A stretch of 64,000 nt of DNA. It comes from Lachnospiraceae bacterium (lineage in GTDB: Bacteria; Bacillota; Clostridia; Lachnospirales; Lachnospiraceae). The stretch lies in contig JAKSRP010000002.1 in the NCBI GenBank assembly GCA_024403555.1, positions 1-64,000 on the forward strand. Reading direction: 5' to 3'. The notes beneath the pieces are model-generated. The model was not told where the DNA came from. It searched no databases and was given only the letters and a program-made list of their open reading frames with translations. Positions 44,396 to 52,807 of the stretch are shown piece after piece. The first letter of the stretch is position 1. Each line of letters begins with the position of its first letter. Made by a program: the position numbers and the translations under genes.

Positions 44396-46609
44396 TTAAA
44401 CCTCAAACTCTATAATTCTTTCATCCAATGTAGAATACCTTTTCATCTCATCCGTATTCTCAATCATATGATATACGGTCTGATCATTCCCCACGATTGT
44501 CAGACATTTTTTTGCTCTCGTAACTGCTGTATAAAGCAGATTTCGATTCATCAATACCTGTGGTCCACTAAGAAGCGGCATAATGACTGCCGGATACTCA
44601 CTCCCCTGGGATTTGTGAATTGTAACTGCGTAAGCAAGCTCTAATTCATCTAACATCGAATATGTATATTCTACATATTTATTCTCATCAAACACAACCG
44701 TCACGGTTTCAGCAAATGTATTGATCTGCATGACCACGCCCATATCACCATTAAATACTCCTGTGCCAGAATCCACAACAAAGCCTCTGCGACCCTTAAT
44801 CGTCCACTCTAAGTTGTAGTTATTGCGAATCTGCATAACCTTATCGCCTTCGCGAAGCAGTCCTCTGGCAGTTTCCTTCTCCTCTTTTTCCGGAGACGGT
44901 GGATTGATATAACGCTGTAAAACGACATTCAGTCTTTCAACTCCTAACTCACCTTTTCGCATTGGTGTCAGTACCTGTATGTCAAATGGTGTTGCATCTA
45001 CATAGTCAGGAAGTTTATCACGCATCAGATAAATGACAACACCGATAATATCGTTGATGGTCATTCTCTTTAAAAAGAAAAAGTCTTTGCTCTTATTATC
45101 AAGTGCAATTTGCTCTCCCGCATGAATGTGATGTGCATTTAACACGATATCACTGCCTTCGGCCTGTCTGAAAATCTTCTTTAATTCCACCAGCGCAAAT
45201 TTACCGGAGGCGATAATATCTTTTAATACATTCCCGGCGCCCACACTCGGAAGCTGGTTCACATCCCCTACCATGACGAGCCTTGTTCCAGGAATCGTTG
45301 CCGTTAGGAGCGCATGAAAGAGAGTCAGATCCACCATGGACATCTCATCTACAATGATGACATCGGTTTCTAATGGATACTCTCGGTTTCGCTCAAAACG
45401 CATCGTGCCTCCATCCTCGGCTCCGCCATTCAATTCTAACATACGATGAATTGTGGATGCGTCATAACCAGTCGCTTCTGTCATACGTTTTGCTGCTCTT
45501 CCGGTCGGTGCACAAAGAAAGATTTCAAGTCCTTCTGACTCAAAATAATGAATCAGCGCATCAACCGTCGTGGTCTTTCCTGTTCCCGGTCCCCCGGTAA
45601 TGACAACCACGCCACTTTTTGCAGCTGTTTCAATCGCTTTCTTCTGCATCTCATCAAGCTCCATGCTTGAAGTTTCTTCAATTTTCTTAATTGTATGAGT
45701 AAGATCCTCTTTGGATACTTCATACTCAATATTTAAGTCAAACAGCATCTTTGCTGTATTTAATTCTAAGTAATAATACTGAGTGAGGTAGACAATTTCC
45801 TCTTCCTCTCTCTGTTTGATGATGATTTTTCGATCCATCATCATATTCATCAGCTGTGTCTCTACCATCTCAAGGGACAGGCTTAAGATTTCTGCTGCCT
45901 TTCCAATGAGAATTCGCTTCGGCAGATATACATGCCCAGCTGCCACACCTTGCTGCAAGGTATATAAAATCCCGGAATGAATACGAAATTCCGAAGATTT
46001 TCCAATTCCAACTTTATCCGCAATTTCGTCAGCCACGCGAAAACCGATTCCTGATATATCTTCTGCCAACTGATATGGATTATTCTCGATTACTTCAAAG
46101 AGACGGTTCCCATATTCCTTATAGATTTTGGCAGCAAAATTCGTGCCAATTCCATACTTCGTCAGGAACATCATCGTATTGCGCATCTCCTGCTTTTCAA
46201 GAAACTGTACTGCAATATCCCTTGCCTTTCTCTCAGAAATCCCTTTCACCTCAGAAAGTCGTTCCGGTTCTTCTTCAATGATACGGAAGGTGTCTTTCTT
46301 AAACTTTTTGACAATTCTTTTTGCAAGCGCTGCTCCAATCCCTTTGATCGCTCCAGAGCCTAGGTAACGTTCCATGCTATCTATGTCATCTGGTTCCATA
46401 ATCTCATAGGAAGTGACCTGAAACTGTGGCCCATGCATCGGATGATCTACATATTCGCCTTCGGCTCCAATGTATTCTCCTTCATTTATGTAATTGAAAA
46501 TCCCAACAAGAGTCTCATCTTCTCCAGACATCTCTAACGTGAGAACGGTATATCCATTGTCTGGATTACGATAGCGGATATGCTCCACATAACCTTCTAC
46601 TCTTCCCAT
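44396..46609 (-). CDS. recD2: RecD2-type DNA helicase
   Basis: ATP-dependent 5'-3' DNA helicase that acts without RecBC. The 737-residue protein has an N-terminal extension with helix-hairpin-helix segments (about residues 68-190; SGAIKGIGAALAKRIVKKF and GISERKARDIA). Walker A is ITGGPGTGKTTTVDALIH (about 335), the DEAD-box-like motif is VDEMSMVDLTL, and the UvrD C2 motifs are YAVTIHKSQGSEYPAVI and RNLLYTAVTRAK near the C-terminus. The start ATG at 46609 has AAGGTG upstream. Together with AddAB it completes the window's repair set. Confidence 0.95.
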   Translation of the reverse strand: MGRVEGYVEHIRYRNPDNGYTVLTLEMSGEDETLVGIFNYINEGEYIGAEGEYVDHPMHGPQFQVTSYEIMEPDDIDSMERYLGSGAIKGIGAALAKRIVKKFKKDTFRIIEEEPERLSEVKGISERKARDIAVQFLEKQEMRNTMMFLTKYGIGTNFAAKIYKEYGNRLFEVIENNPYQLAEDISGIGFRVADEIADKVGIGKSSEFRIHSGILYTLQQGVAAGHVYLPKRILIGKAAEILSLSLEMVETQLMNMMMDRKIIIKQREEEEIVYLTQYYYLELNTAKMLFDLNIEYEVSKEDLTHTIKKIEETSSMELDEMQKKAIETAAKSGVVVITGGPGTGKTTTVDALIHYFESEGLEIFLCAPTGRAAKRMTEATGYDASTIHRMLELNGGAEDGGTMRFERNREYPLETDVIIVDEMSMVDLTLFHALLTATIPGTRLVMVGDVNQLPSVGAGNVLKDIIASGKFALVELKKIFRQAEGSDIVLNAHHIHAGEQIALDNKSKDFFFLKRMTINDIIGVVIYLMRDKLPDYVDATPFDIQVLTPMRKGELGVERLNVVLQRYINPPSPEKEEKETARGLLREGDKVMQIRNNYNLEWTIKGRRGFVVDSGTGVFNGDMGVVMQINTFAETVTVVFDENKYVEYTYSMLDELELAYAVTIHKSQGSEYPAVIMPLLSGPQVLMNRNLLYTAVTRAKKCLTIVGNDQTVYHMIENTDEMKRYSTLDERIIEFEV

Positions 46610-46675
46610 CAAATTCACCTTCTTGCTATAATCGCAATCAAATGTCTTGCTTGAAAACATCTACTTAATATGAAT

Positions 46676-46709
46676 GATGCCGGAAGCGAAAAGACGCTCC
46701 CGGCAAAAA
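46676..46709 (-). terminator. Possible terminator of mreB
   Basis: TGCCGGAAGCG / CGCTCCCGGCA hairpin (one G-U pair on the minus strand). No clear T-tract follows on the minus strand, so it is only a weak candidate terminator. Confidence 0.35.
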
Positions 46710-46728
46710 ATCAAATCCTAATTCAATT

Positions 46729-47730
46729 CTATTCTGGATCTCTAACTCCAGCTAAGAATTCTACATATTTACCTGTACCAACTGCAACAGCTGTTAATGG
46801 TTCTTCTGCTGTCATTGTATTGATACCAGTGTTTTCTTCGATTAATTCTTCTAAACCGTTAAGTAACGCACCACCACCTGTTAATACGATACCACGGTCA
46901 GAAATATCTGCTGCTAATTCTGGTGGAGTTCTTTCTAATACGCTGTGTACAGCATCTACGATCTGGTATGCTGGTTCTTTTAATGCTTCTTCTGTTTCTT
47001 CAGAAGTAACAGTAACTGTCTTTGGAAGACCTGTTACTAAGTTACGTCCACGTACATCCATAGTGATGCTTTCTGGACGTCTGTAAGCTGTACCAATATT
47101 GATCTTGATTTCTTCAGCTGTTCTTTCACCAATTAATAAGTTGTGTTTTTTACGCATGTAACGAACGATTGCTTCATCGAAATCATCCCCAGCGATTTTG
47201 ATGGATGTACTTACTACAACACCGCCTAAAGAAATAACTGCGATATCTGCTGTACCACCACCGATATCAACAATCATATTACCAATTGGTTTGGAAATGT
47301 CGATGCCTGCACCGATTGCTGCTGCAACTGGTTCTTCAATTACTTCAACTGTACGAGCGCCTGCTGCGTATGTAGCATCTTTAACTGCTTTCTTTTCAAC
47401 TTCTGTTGCTCCGGATGGAACACAAACGCTGATGCGAGGTTTTCTTCCGAATAAAGATTTACCTGTTGTTTTGCCGATGAAGTACTTTAACATCTTTTCT
47501 GTTACTGTATAATCAGAGATTACACCCTGACGAAGAGGACGAACTGCAACGATGTTTCCTGGTGTTCTACCAAGCATTAATCTTGCTTCTTCCCCGATTG
47601 CTTTAATTTTGTTTGTGTTGCGGTCAAATGCAACTACGGAAGGTTCTCTTAAAACTACTCCCTTTCCTTTTACATATACGAGTACACTCGCTGTACCTAA
47701 ATCAATTCCGATATCTGTGCCTGATGCCAT
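46729..47730 (-). CDS. mreB: Rod shape-determining protein MreB
   Basis: Bacterial actin homologue that directs lateral wall synthesis from the inner face of the membrane. The 333-residue protein has the phosphate-1 motif DIGIDLGTASVLVY (about residues 5-18), the phosphate-2 motif NMIVDIGGGTADIAVIS (about 154-170), and the adenosine motif GIVLTGGGALLNGL (about 283-296). The start ATG at 47730 follows GAAAGGAGATAGCT. It lacks adjacent mreC/mreD, so it is an isolated copy, possibly Mbl-like. A promoter lies about 110-135 bases upstream. Confidence 0.95.
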   Translation of the reverse strand: MASGTDIGIDLGTASVLVYVKGKGVVLREPSVVAFDRNTNKIKAIGEEARLMLGRTPGNIVAVRPLRQGVISDYTVTEKMLKYFIGKTTGKSLFGRKPRISVCVPSGATEVEKKAVKDATYAAGARTVEVIEEPVAAAIGAGIDISKPIGNMIVDIGGGTADIAVISLGGVVVSTSIKIAGDDFDEAIVRYMRKKHNLLIGERTAEEIKINIGTAYRRPESITMDVRGRNLVTGLPKTVTVTSEETEEALKEPAYQIVDAVHSVLERTPPELAADISDRGIVLTGGGALLNGLEELIEENTGINTMTAEEPLTAVAVGTGKYVEFLAGVRDPE

Positions 47731-47838
47731 AGCTATCTCCTTTCTCAAATCATCTATCTTTGGTTGTTCATCCCGAAAAACGGGTTATCTGTCATTCATT
47801 TTCCTGTGTCGTTCATGTATACAAACGTACACTACTTT

Positions 47839-47866
47839 ATTATAAACAAAAAAATAGAAATTTCAA
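47839..47866 (-). promoter_or_regulatory. Promoter of mreB
   Basis: Minus strand TTGAAA (47861-47866), a 16-base spacer and TATAAT (47839-47844). Confidence 0.6.
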
Positions 47867-47928
47867 TTCCATTTTTATTTCTTCACAAATTATTAAGAAA
47901 TCTCAGATTTTACCAATATTTTTGTAAC

Positions 47929-47958
47929 AAAAAAGAGGAATGGATACCATTCCTCAAA
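47929..47958 (-). terminator. Terminator of acpP
   Basis: GAGGAATGG / CCATTCCTC stem; on the minus strand TTTTTTG follows, about 20 bases after the acpP stop. Confidence 0.88.
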
Positions 47959-47979
47959 TCTTGTGCTAACGTTCAAAAA

Positions 47980-48213
47980 TTATTCTTCTACGCCTTTGCT
48001 TGCTAAGAAGCTGATTACATCGCCGATTGTCTTTAACATCTCAGCATCATCTGTTGTGATTTCGATGTCATATTCATCTTCTAAAGCCATTACTAAGTCT
48101 AATAAATCTAAAGAATCTGCATCAAGATCATCTTTAAAGGATGTATCCTCTGTAATTTCATCTACGCTGACACCAAGTGTTTCAGCAATCAGTTCCGCCA
48201 TTTTTTCAAACAT
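47980..48213 (-). CDS. acpP: Acyl carrier protein
   Basis: Small acidic carrier of 77 residues that holds acyl chains on a phosphopantetheine arm during fatty acid synthesis. The modification site is DDLDADSLDLLDLVMALEDE, with the Ser in DSLD (about residue 38). The start ATG at 48213 gives the usual length and has AAGGAG 11 bases upstream; a longer frame reaches 48240. It is isolated from other fab genes, so it may serve another acyl pathway. Its promoter overlaps a symmetric candidate operator. Confidence 0.93.
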   Translation of the reverse strand: MFEKMAELIAETLGVSVDEITEDTSFKDDLDADSLDLLDLVMALEDEYDIEITTDDAEMLKTIGDVISFLASKGVEE

Positions 48214-48297
48214 AGTTACCATATCTCCTTCTAATCTCAAAAATGCGTCATATTTATAAAGCCTGTATGACGATAGCCTTACGGTTTTTCTAAACTC

Positions 48298-48326
48298 ATT
48301 ATACTAACAGACTAGTATTAACGCAA
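48298..48326 (-). promoter_or_regulatory. acpP promoter with embedded inverted repeat
   Basis: Minus strand TTGCGT (48321-48326), a 17-base spacer and TATAAT (48298-48303). An inverted repeat ATACTA / TAGTAT (48301-48318, 6-base spacer) lies between and over the -10, so a repressor could block this promoter. It does not match the FapR consensus orientation. Confidence 0.55.
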
Positions 48327-48383
48327 TCATTTTTTATAATAATATTTTGAGTTTTTCGCAACATTGCTAAAACACTTTCTTCA

Positions 48384-49418
48384 TTACTGTTCTTCGGCAA
48401 ATGCATCCCAAGGAATATCAATTTTTACACCACGTGTAATTACATCATCGATATGAAGAAGGAGTGGATAATCTTCTTCTTTTAACACTCCACGTTTTGC
48501 CATATCACGAACTGCCTGAGCGGTTCTCTGAGCAATAACAACTGCTTCTACGGTTTCACCGGCAAGCATTTCCTTCGCTTCTGCATAAGGAATCCCTTTT
48601 CCAAGTAAAATTCCCATACGACGGCTTCTTCCATTAAATACAGTTACATACAGATCTCCCACACCATGGATTAAGTTGATTGGTTCCCCGCCGACAACGT
48701 CGAGTAAGCGCATCATCTCTTTCATGGACTGGCCAAATAACATTGCCTGTGCATCAAAGAGTTTAAAATCATCGCCACGTAATTCTTCCATACCGATTGC
48801 AGTTGCTGTCGCCATTGCATAACCATTTTTTAAGGCAACCGAGCATTCAACGCCAGTGACGTCAGTAGATAAACTTATGTGATAATAATCCGTTGTGAGC
48901 ATATTTTTAAACTTGCGAAGCACTTCCATATCTTCCCCACAGAAAGCAACATGTGTCTGATCATGATTTGCAAGCTTTAAAGCAATACATGGACCGCCGA
49001 TTGCATTTAAGGATAATTTCTTTCCTTCCGGAAGCATGCGCTGCCAGTAATAAGGATATGGAACTAAGGTGCCATCCGGTTCATTGATCATCCCTTTTGT
49101 TACAGTGATAACTTCCATACCATCCGGAAGCTTTGGAAGGATTTCTGTTCCAAACCAGTCTACCCCAAAACTAGAAACCCCACCGATTACGACATCTGTG
49201 CCATCAAGTGCTTCTTCTAATTCTTCTAACTGATAATATTTGCAGCTATCATAAAGAGTTGCCTTTAAAGTCATATGATAATTGTCTTCTCGAAGGCGGT
49301 CGATGATTTCTTTATCAATATGAGTACCTACAAGACGAACTTCGTTTCCATTTTCAATTGCCGGGAAAGTTAAAGCAGATCCCATCTGACCGGATCCGAT
49401 AATTGTAATAACGCTCAT
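48384..49418 (-). CDS. gpsA: NAD(P)-dependent glycerol-3-phosphate dehydrogenase-like protein
   Basis: Makes sn-glycerol-3-phosphate from DHAP for phospholipid synthesis. The 344-residue protein has the dinucleotide motif ITIIGSGQMGSALTFPAIENG (Rossmann start, about residues 4-24), the catalytic Lys in ECSVALKNGYAMA (about 196-208), and INLIHGVGDLYVTVFNGRSR (about 250-269), typical of GpsA. Its divergence from the standard GpsA N-terminus (GAGAWGTA) hints at a second paralogue. It starts 3 bases after the WYL regulator stop, so the two form an operon. Confidence 0.85.
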   Translation of the reverse strand: MSVITIIGSGQMGSALTFPAIENGNEVRLVGTHIDKEIIDRLREDNYHMTLKATLYDSCKYYQLEELEEALDGTDVVIGGVSSFGVDWFGTEILPKLPDGMEVITVTKGMINEPDGTLVPYPYYWQRMLPEGKKLSLNAIGGPCIALKLANHDQTHVAFCGEDMEVLRKFKNMLTTDYYHISLSTDVTGVECSVALKNGYAMATATAIGMEELRGDDFKLFDAQAMLFGQSMKEMMRLLDVVGGEPINLIHGVGDLYVTVFNGRSRRMGILLGKGIPYAEAKEMLAGETVEAVVIAQRTAQAVRDMAKRGVLKEEDYPLLLHIDDVITRGVKIDIPWDAFAEEQ

Positions 49419-49421
49419 TTT

Positions 49422-50414
49422 TTATTCTCCTTTATATTTATCCATTAATGTTTGCAAATGCTTCTGATACTGATTTCTAACGCTTGCTGGCTCGATAATC
49501 TCCATATGTTCTCCGATTCCTGTCACCCAGCCAAAAAACTGCTGGCTGACGGATACTAATACATTCACATGGAAGTAGTCATTTCCTTCCGGAACCATCA
49601 TGACATCCGTTCCAAAGCGGTCAATGATAACCCCTGCAAGGAAATTACGGCATCGCAAGGTTACATGTTCATCCTTGCCACCATACATTCCAAATGTCTT
49701 TTTCGCAAACTCCGCAAGATTAAACTGATCAAAGTTTTCTTTCCCAATTCGTTTTTCTTCACAACGGGAAATATTCTGCATCTTATCTACTCGGTAATGC
49801 TTGATTTTGTTGCTTTCTTCTTCATAAGCAATCAAATAATAATTTTCATCATCCCAGGTAAGAGACCATGGACTGACGGTATATAATTCGCCATTTCTCT
49901 TCGCTTTCAGCTCTTTTTTTGTTGTCCATTCATGATATTTGTACTGGATCTGAGTATCATTTGCAATGGCTTCTGAAATAGCATCCACATTATAATAAAT
50001 GGTTTCATTGCCAGTCTTCGGACGATTTCTCACAACCACCTGACGATTTAACTGCTTTGCCTCTGCGCGGCTTGCAAGCCTTTCTAGCTTTTTAATCAAA
50101 TCCATGGATTTTCTCTCTGTGATAAACTTCGCAGACTGCACGACATCAACCAAAAGCTTTAATTCCGGCAGTTCAAACTGTCTTGAAGCAATATAATATC
50201 CGGATTTCTTTCCACGAACCTGAATAATATCAAGTCCATATTCCTGCAAAGCCTCTATATCCTGGTAAATGCTCTTTCGCTCTGCCTTTAGATCATATTC
50301 ATTTTCTAAAATACGAATCAGATCTGCCGCCGACAGAATGTGATTCTCGTCGGATCTCTCCATCAAAATCTGCATGGTACACAAAAGTTTCTGTTTTTGT
50401 TTCTGTGATGCCAT
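49422..50414 (-). CDS. HTH and WYL domain transcriptional regulator
   Basis: A 330-residue regulator with an N-terminal winged helix (about residues 8-75; NHILSAADLIRILENEYDLK, DIEALQEYGLDIIQV) and a WYL ligand-binding domain (about 125-250; VSPWSLTWDDENYYLIAYEE) plus a WCX C-terminal part. WYL regulators respond to nucleic acid or nucleotide ligands. The start ATG at 50414 follows GGGGAG; a longer frame to 50501 lacks a good site. It is the first gene of a pair with gpsA. Confidence 0.9.
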   Translation of the reverse strand: MASQKQKQKLLCTMQILMERSDENHILSAADLIRILENEYDLKAERKSIYQDIEALQEYGLDIIQVRGKKSGYYIASRQFELPELKLLVDVVQSAKFITERKSMDLIKKLERLASRAEAKQLNRQVVVRNRPKTGNETIYYNVDAISEAIANDTQIQYKYHEWTTKKELKAKRNGELYTVSPWSLTWDDENYYLIAYEEESNKIKHYRVDKMQNISRCEEKRIGKENFDQFNLAEFAKKTFGMYGGKDEHVTLRCRNFLAGVIIDRFGTDVMMVPEGNDYFHVNVLVSVSQQFFGWVTGIGEHMEIIEPASVRNQYQKHLQTLMDKYKGE

Positions 50415-50663
50415 AATTCTTCTCCCCTGTTTGTAAAATGATTCTCTCATGTTCTTTTCAAACATCATTTTATCACAGAAGATTGTCGAAAACCATGTCA
50501 TCAGACCTTTTATACATTATTTCTAGCCATTTCCACTTTACATTTTGCAAATTTTCTGATATTTTAAATTCCTAATTGCTTTTTTCAATAAAATCCAGTT
50601 ATTATGAAAACGCAATTTTGTTTCAGTTTTAATCTATACAGGAAATAAGTGAGGTATAAGAAG

Positions 50664-51521
50664 ATGAAACCAATCAAAGAGGGTAAAGTAAGAGAAATCT
50701 ATGACAATGGCGACAGCTTAATTATGGTAGCAACTGACCGAATCAGCTGCTTCGACGTAATTTTAAATAATGAAATCACAAAAAAAGGAACTGTGCTTAC
50801 ACAGATGTCCAAATTCTGGTTTGACTTAACACAGGACATCGTTCCAAACCACATGATCAGCGTTGACGTAAAGGATATGCCTGAATTCTTCCAGCAGCCA
50901 AAATACGACGGAAACTCCATGATGTGCAAAAAATTAGAGATGCTTCCAATCGAATGCATCGTTCGTGGCTACATCACTGGTTCCGGCTGGGCTTCTTATA
51001 AGGAAAATGGTACCGTATGTGGAATCAAACTTCCTGAAGGCTTAGAAGAATGCTCCAAGCTTCCAGAAGCAATTTATACACCTTCTACAAAAGCAGAAAT
51101 CGGCGACCATGATGAAAATATTTCCTACGAAAAATCCATCGAAGTCCTTGAAAAACAGTTCCCGGGAAAAGGCGAAGAATACGCAGCTAAATTACGTGAC
51201 TACACACTTGCACTTTACAAAAAATGTGCAGATTACGCTGCAGAACGTGGCATCATCATCGCAGATACTAAATTTGAATTTGGTTTAAATGAAGATGGCG
51301 AAATCATCATCGGAGACGAAATGTTAACTCCGGACAGCTCCCGTTTCTGGCCTGCAGATACATACGAAGTTGGTCACGGACAGCCATCCTTTGATAAACA
51401 GTTTGCACGTGACTGGTTAAAGGCAAATGATCATGACTGGACTTTGCCACAGGATATTGCGGATAAGACTATTGCTAAGTATTTAGAGGGTTATAAGTTG
51501 ATTACCGGCAAGGAGCTTTAA
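50664..51521 (+). CDS. purC: Phosphoribosylaminoimidazole-succinocarboxamide synthase (SAICAR synthetase)
   Basis: Joins CAIR and aspartate in de novo purine synthesis with ATP. The 285-residue protein begins with MKPIKEGKVREIYD (ATP loop), has ATDRISCFDVILNNEITKKG (about residues 24-43), ECIVRGYITGSGW (about 99-111) and the Asp-rich LIIADTKFEFGL-like segment (about 198-215; IIIADTKFEFGLNEDGE) with GDEMLTPDSSRFW. The start ATG at 50664 has AGTGAGG upstream. It stands alone without other pur genes. The last codons and stop lie inside a giant palindrome. Confidence 0.96.
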   Translation: MKPIKEGKVREIYDNGDSLIMVATDRISCFDVILNNEITKKGTVLTQMSKFWFDLTQDIVPNHMISVDVKDMPEFFQQPKYDGNSMMCKKLEMLPIECIVRGYITGSGWASYKENGTVCGIKLPEGLEECSKLPEAIYTPSTKAEIGDHDENISYEKSIEVLEKQFPGKGEEYAAKLRDYTLALYKKCADYAAERGIIIADTKFEFGLNEDGEIIIGDEMLTPDSSRFWPADTYEVGHGQPSFDKQFARDWLKANDHDWTLPQDIADKTIAKYLEGYKLITGKEL

Positions 51522-51832
51522 TTCATCGAGGCTGTCATCCTTTCTCTGCAACCATTCACAAAATATAAAAGACTTACCATTCACTGGTTTTCTTTCTCTA
51601 TTAAGAATGTTTGCTGGAGTTAGAACACTCCTCAAAATAATACGCAGGGTGTCTTCCTGATTCGAACCTCATAAGAGTTTCGCCTCTGGAAGACACCCTG
51701 CTTTATTTTTCGTCCTGTTCTAACCAACCAGCAGACATTCCAGAGCAGAAAACCAGTTTCATGGAGTCTTTTACATATTTTGCTCAAAAGTTGCAGTGGA
51801 AGGATGACAGCCTCAAATTAAAGCTCCTTGCC
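51507..51832. repeat. Giant palindrome C (about 326 bp), overlapping the 3' end of purC
   Basis: Dyad centred near 51670. The left arm starts with the last purC codons (GGCAAGGAGCTTTAATT, including the stop), and an exact inverted copy of these 17 bases lies at 51816-51832. Other matching blocks are GAGGCTGTCATCC, CTGGTTTTCT and GCAGGGTGTCTTCC. In the purC sense, conserved loop motifs are GAACACTCCT (51623-51632), CTGATTCGAACCTC (51657-51670), GAGTTTCGCCTC (51675-51686) and CGTCCTGTTC (51711-51720). No classical terminator is seen after purC, so this hairpin may do that job. It has no coding potential. Confidence 0.9.
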
Positions 51833-51836
51833 TGAT

Positions 51837-52234
51837 CCAGGTCATGAATTTGATTTTCTTAAATAAATTTACAAAATAACATCCAGATACCGGCCTTCAA
51901 TATTTGCTGCCACGGTATTTCTGAACAATGATAGAAAGGCTCAAAAATACGTTTTTTTTGATGAAAAATGTCTGTTGTCGGCATGAACAGGACGTAAAAA
52001 AATAAAAAAGATGGTAGGTCGGAGACGAAACTCTTTGGAGGTTCGAATCAGACATACCATCGTTTTATTTTTCAGGAGTGTTCATCCTTCAACAGACATT
52101 TTTAATAATCAAAAGAAAAACTATTTTTGTTTGTCTTTCATCATTGTTCAGGTACCGTGGCTACGAATACTGAAGGCCGGTATCTGTAATATTATTTTAA
52201 AGGCTTACTTAAGAAAATCGAACTCATGACCTGG
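51837..52234. repeat. Giant palindrome D (about 398 bp), overlapping the 3' end of the NUDIX gene
   Basis: Dyad centred near 52035. The right arm runs into the NUDIX gene, and an inverted copy of its last ten codons lies at 51837-51866. Three base differences are all synonymous. The next blocks that match between arms are AGATACCGGCCTTCA, CCACGGTA, GAACAATGAT and AAAATGTCTGTTG. On the plus strand, loop motifs are GAACAGGACG (51985-51994), GGAGACGAAACTC (52021-52033), GAGGTTCGAATCAG (52038-52051) and AGGAGTGTTC (52074-52083), that is, the same as palindrome C read from the other side. No convincing reading frame. Confidence 0.9.
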
Positions 52235-52807
52235 CTCAGACTTAAGATAATGCTGCAGCTGATAAGCACACATAATCGCCACATTCTCTTCTTTTAAAAT
52301 TCGTCGCACTTCTTCCCTGTCAGCAAGTACGATTTCGATTTCTTCAGAATCTTCCTGTCCTGCTTTGCTTGGTGTTCCAGTTGCATAACCATATACCGTT
52401 CCACAGGATTCATCTGTCATCCCGATGGTTGTAAAGAATGGTTTGGAATACATATCATCAACATCAATTGGTGTTAAGGTAAGACCTGTTTCTTCGGATA
52501 ATTCGCGAACGCCTGCTTCCTTAAAATCTTCACCCGCTTCACAAAGACCTGCTGGAAATTCATAGATAAATCCATTTAACGGATAACGATACTGTTTTAC
52601 TAAGACTACTTTCCCATCACAAATTGAGAAAATAATAACTCCATCTGCATTATTTTCATGTGTTACTGCCTTTAACTCATCGACAGTTTTGGCACGGGAA
52701 GCAACAAAATATTTGCTGTCGCGACCACTTTTATGTGTGACATCAAAAGTAAAGAAGTTCAAAAATTTATAGCTGGTTTCCTGTGTGATCTTACGAATTA
52801 ATCCCAT
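52205..52807 (-). CDS. NUDIX hydrolase, ADP-ribose pyrophosphatase type
   Basis: Hydrolyses ADP-ribose or a related nucleoside-diphosphate compound. The 200-residue protein has the NUDIX box GLCEAGEDFKEAGVRELSEETGL split over about residues 92-114, with REL and EET metal ligands intact, and a preceding YRYPLNGFIYEFPAG segment typical of the NudF/YjhB group. The start overlaps the end of the pyruvate-kinase-like gene by 10 bases. The final codons and stop are within giant palindrome D, which may end its transcript. Confidence 0.92.
   Translation of the reverse strand: MGLIRKITQETSYKFLNFFTFDVTHKSGRDSKYFVASRAKTVDELKAVTHENNADGVIIFSICDGKVVLVKQYRYPLNGFIYEFPAGLCEAGEDFKEAGVRELSEETGLTLTPIDVDDMYSKPFFTTIGMTDESCGTVYGYATGTPSKAGQEDSEEIEIVLADREEVRRILKEENVAIMCAYQLQHYLKSEPGHEFDFLK

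Noticed and set aside
48298..48326. FapR site at acpP
   Set aside because: The arms read ATACTA..TAGTAT, which is the reverse order of the TTAGTA..TACTAA consensus.
52038..52051. GGTTCGAATC in palindrome D (and its complement in C) resembles a tRNA T-loop
   Set aside because: The flanking bases do not form a five-base-pair T-stem and no acceptor or anticodon arm is present; it is an internal-loop motif of the palindrome.
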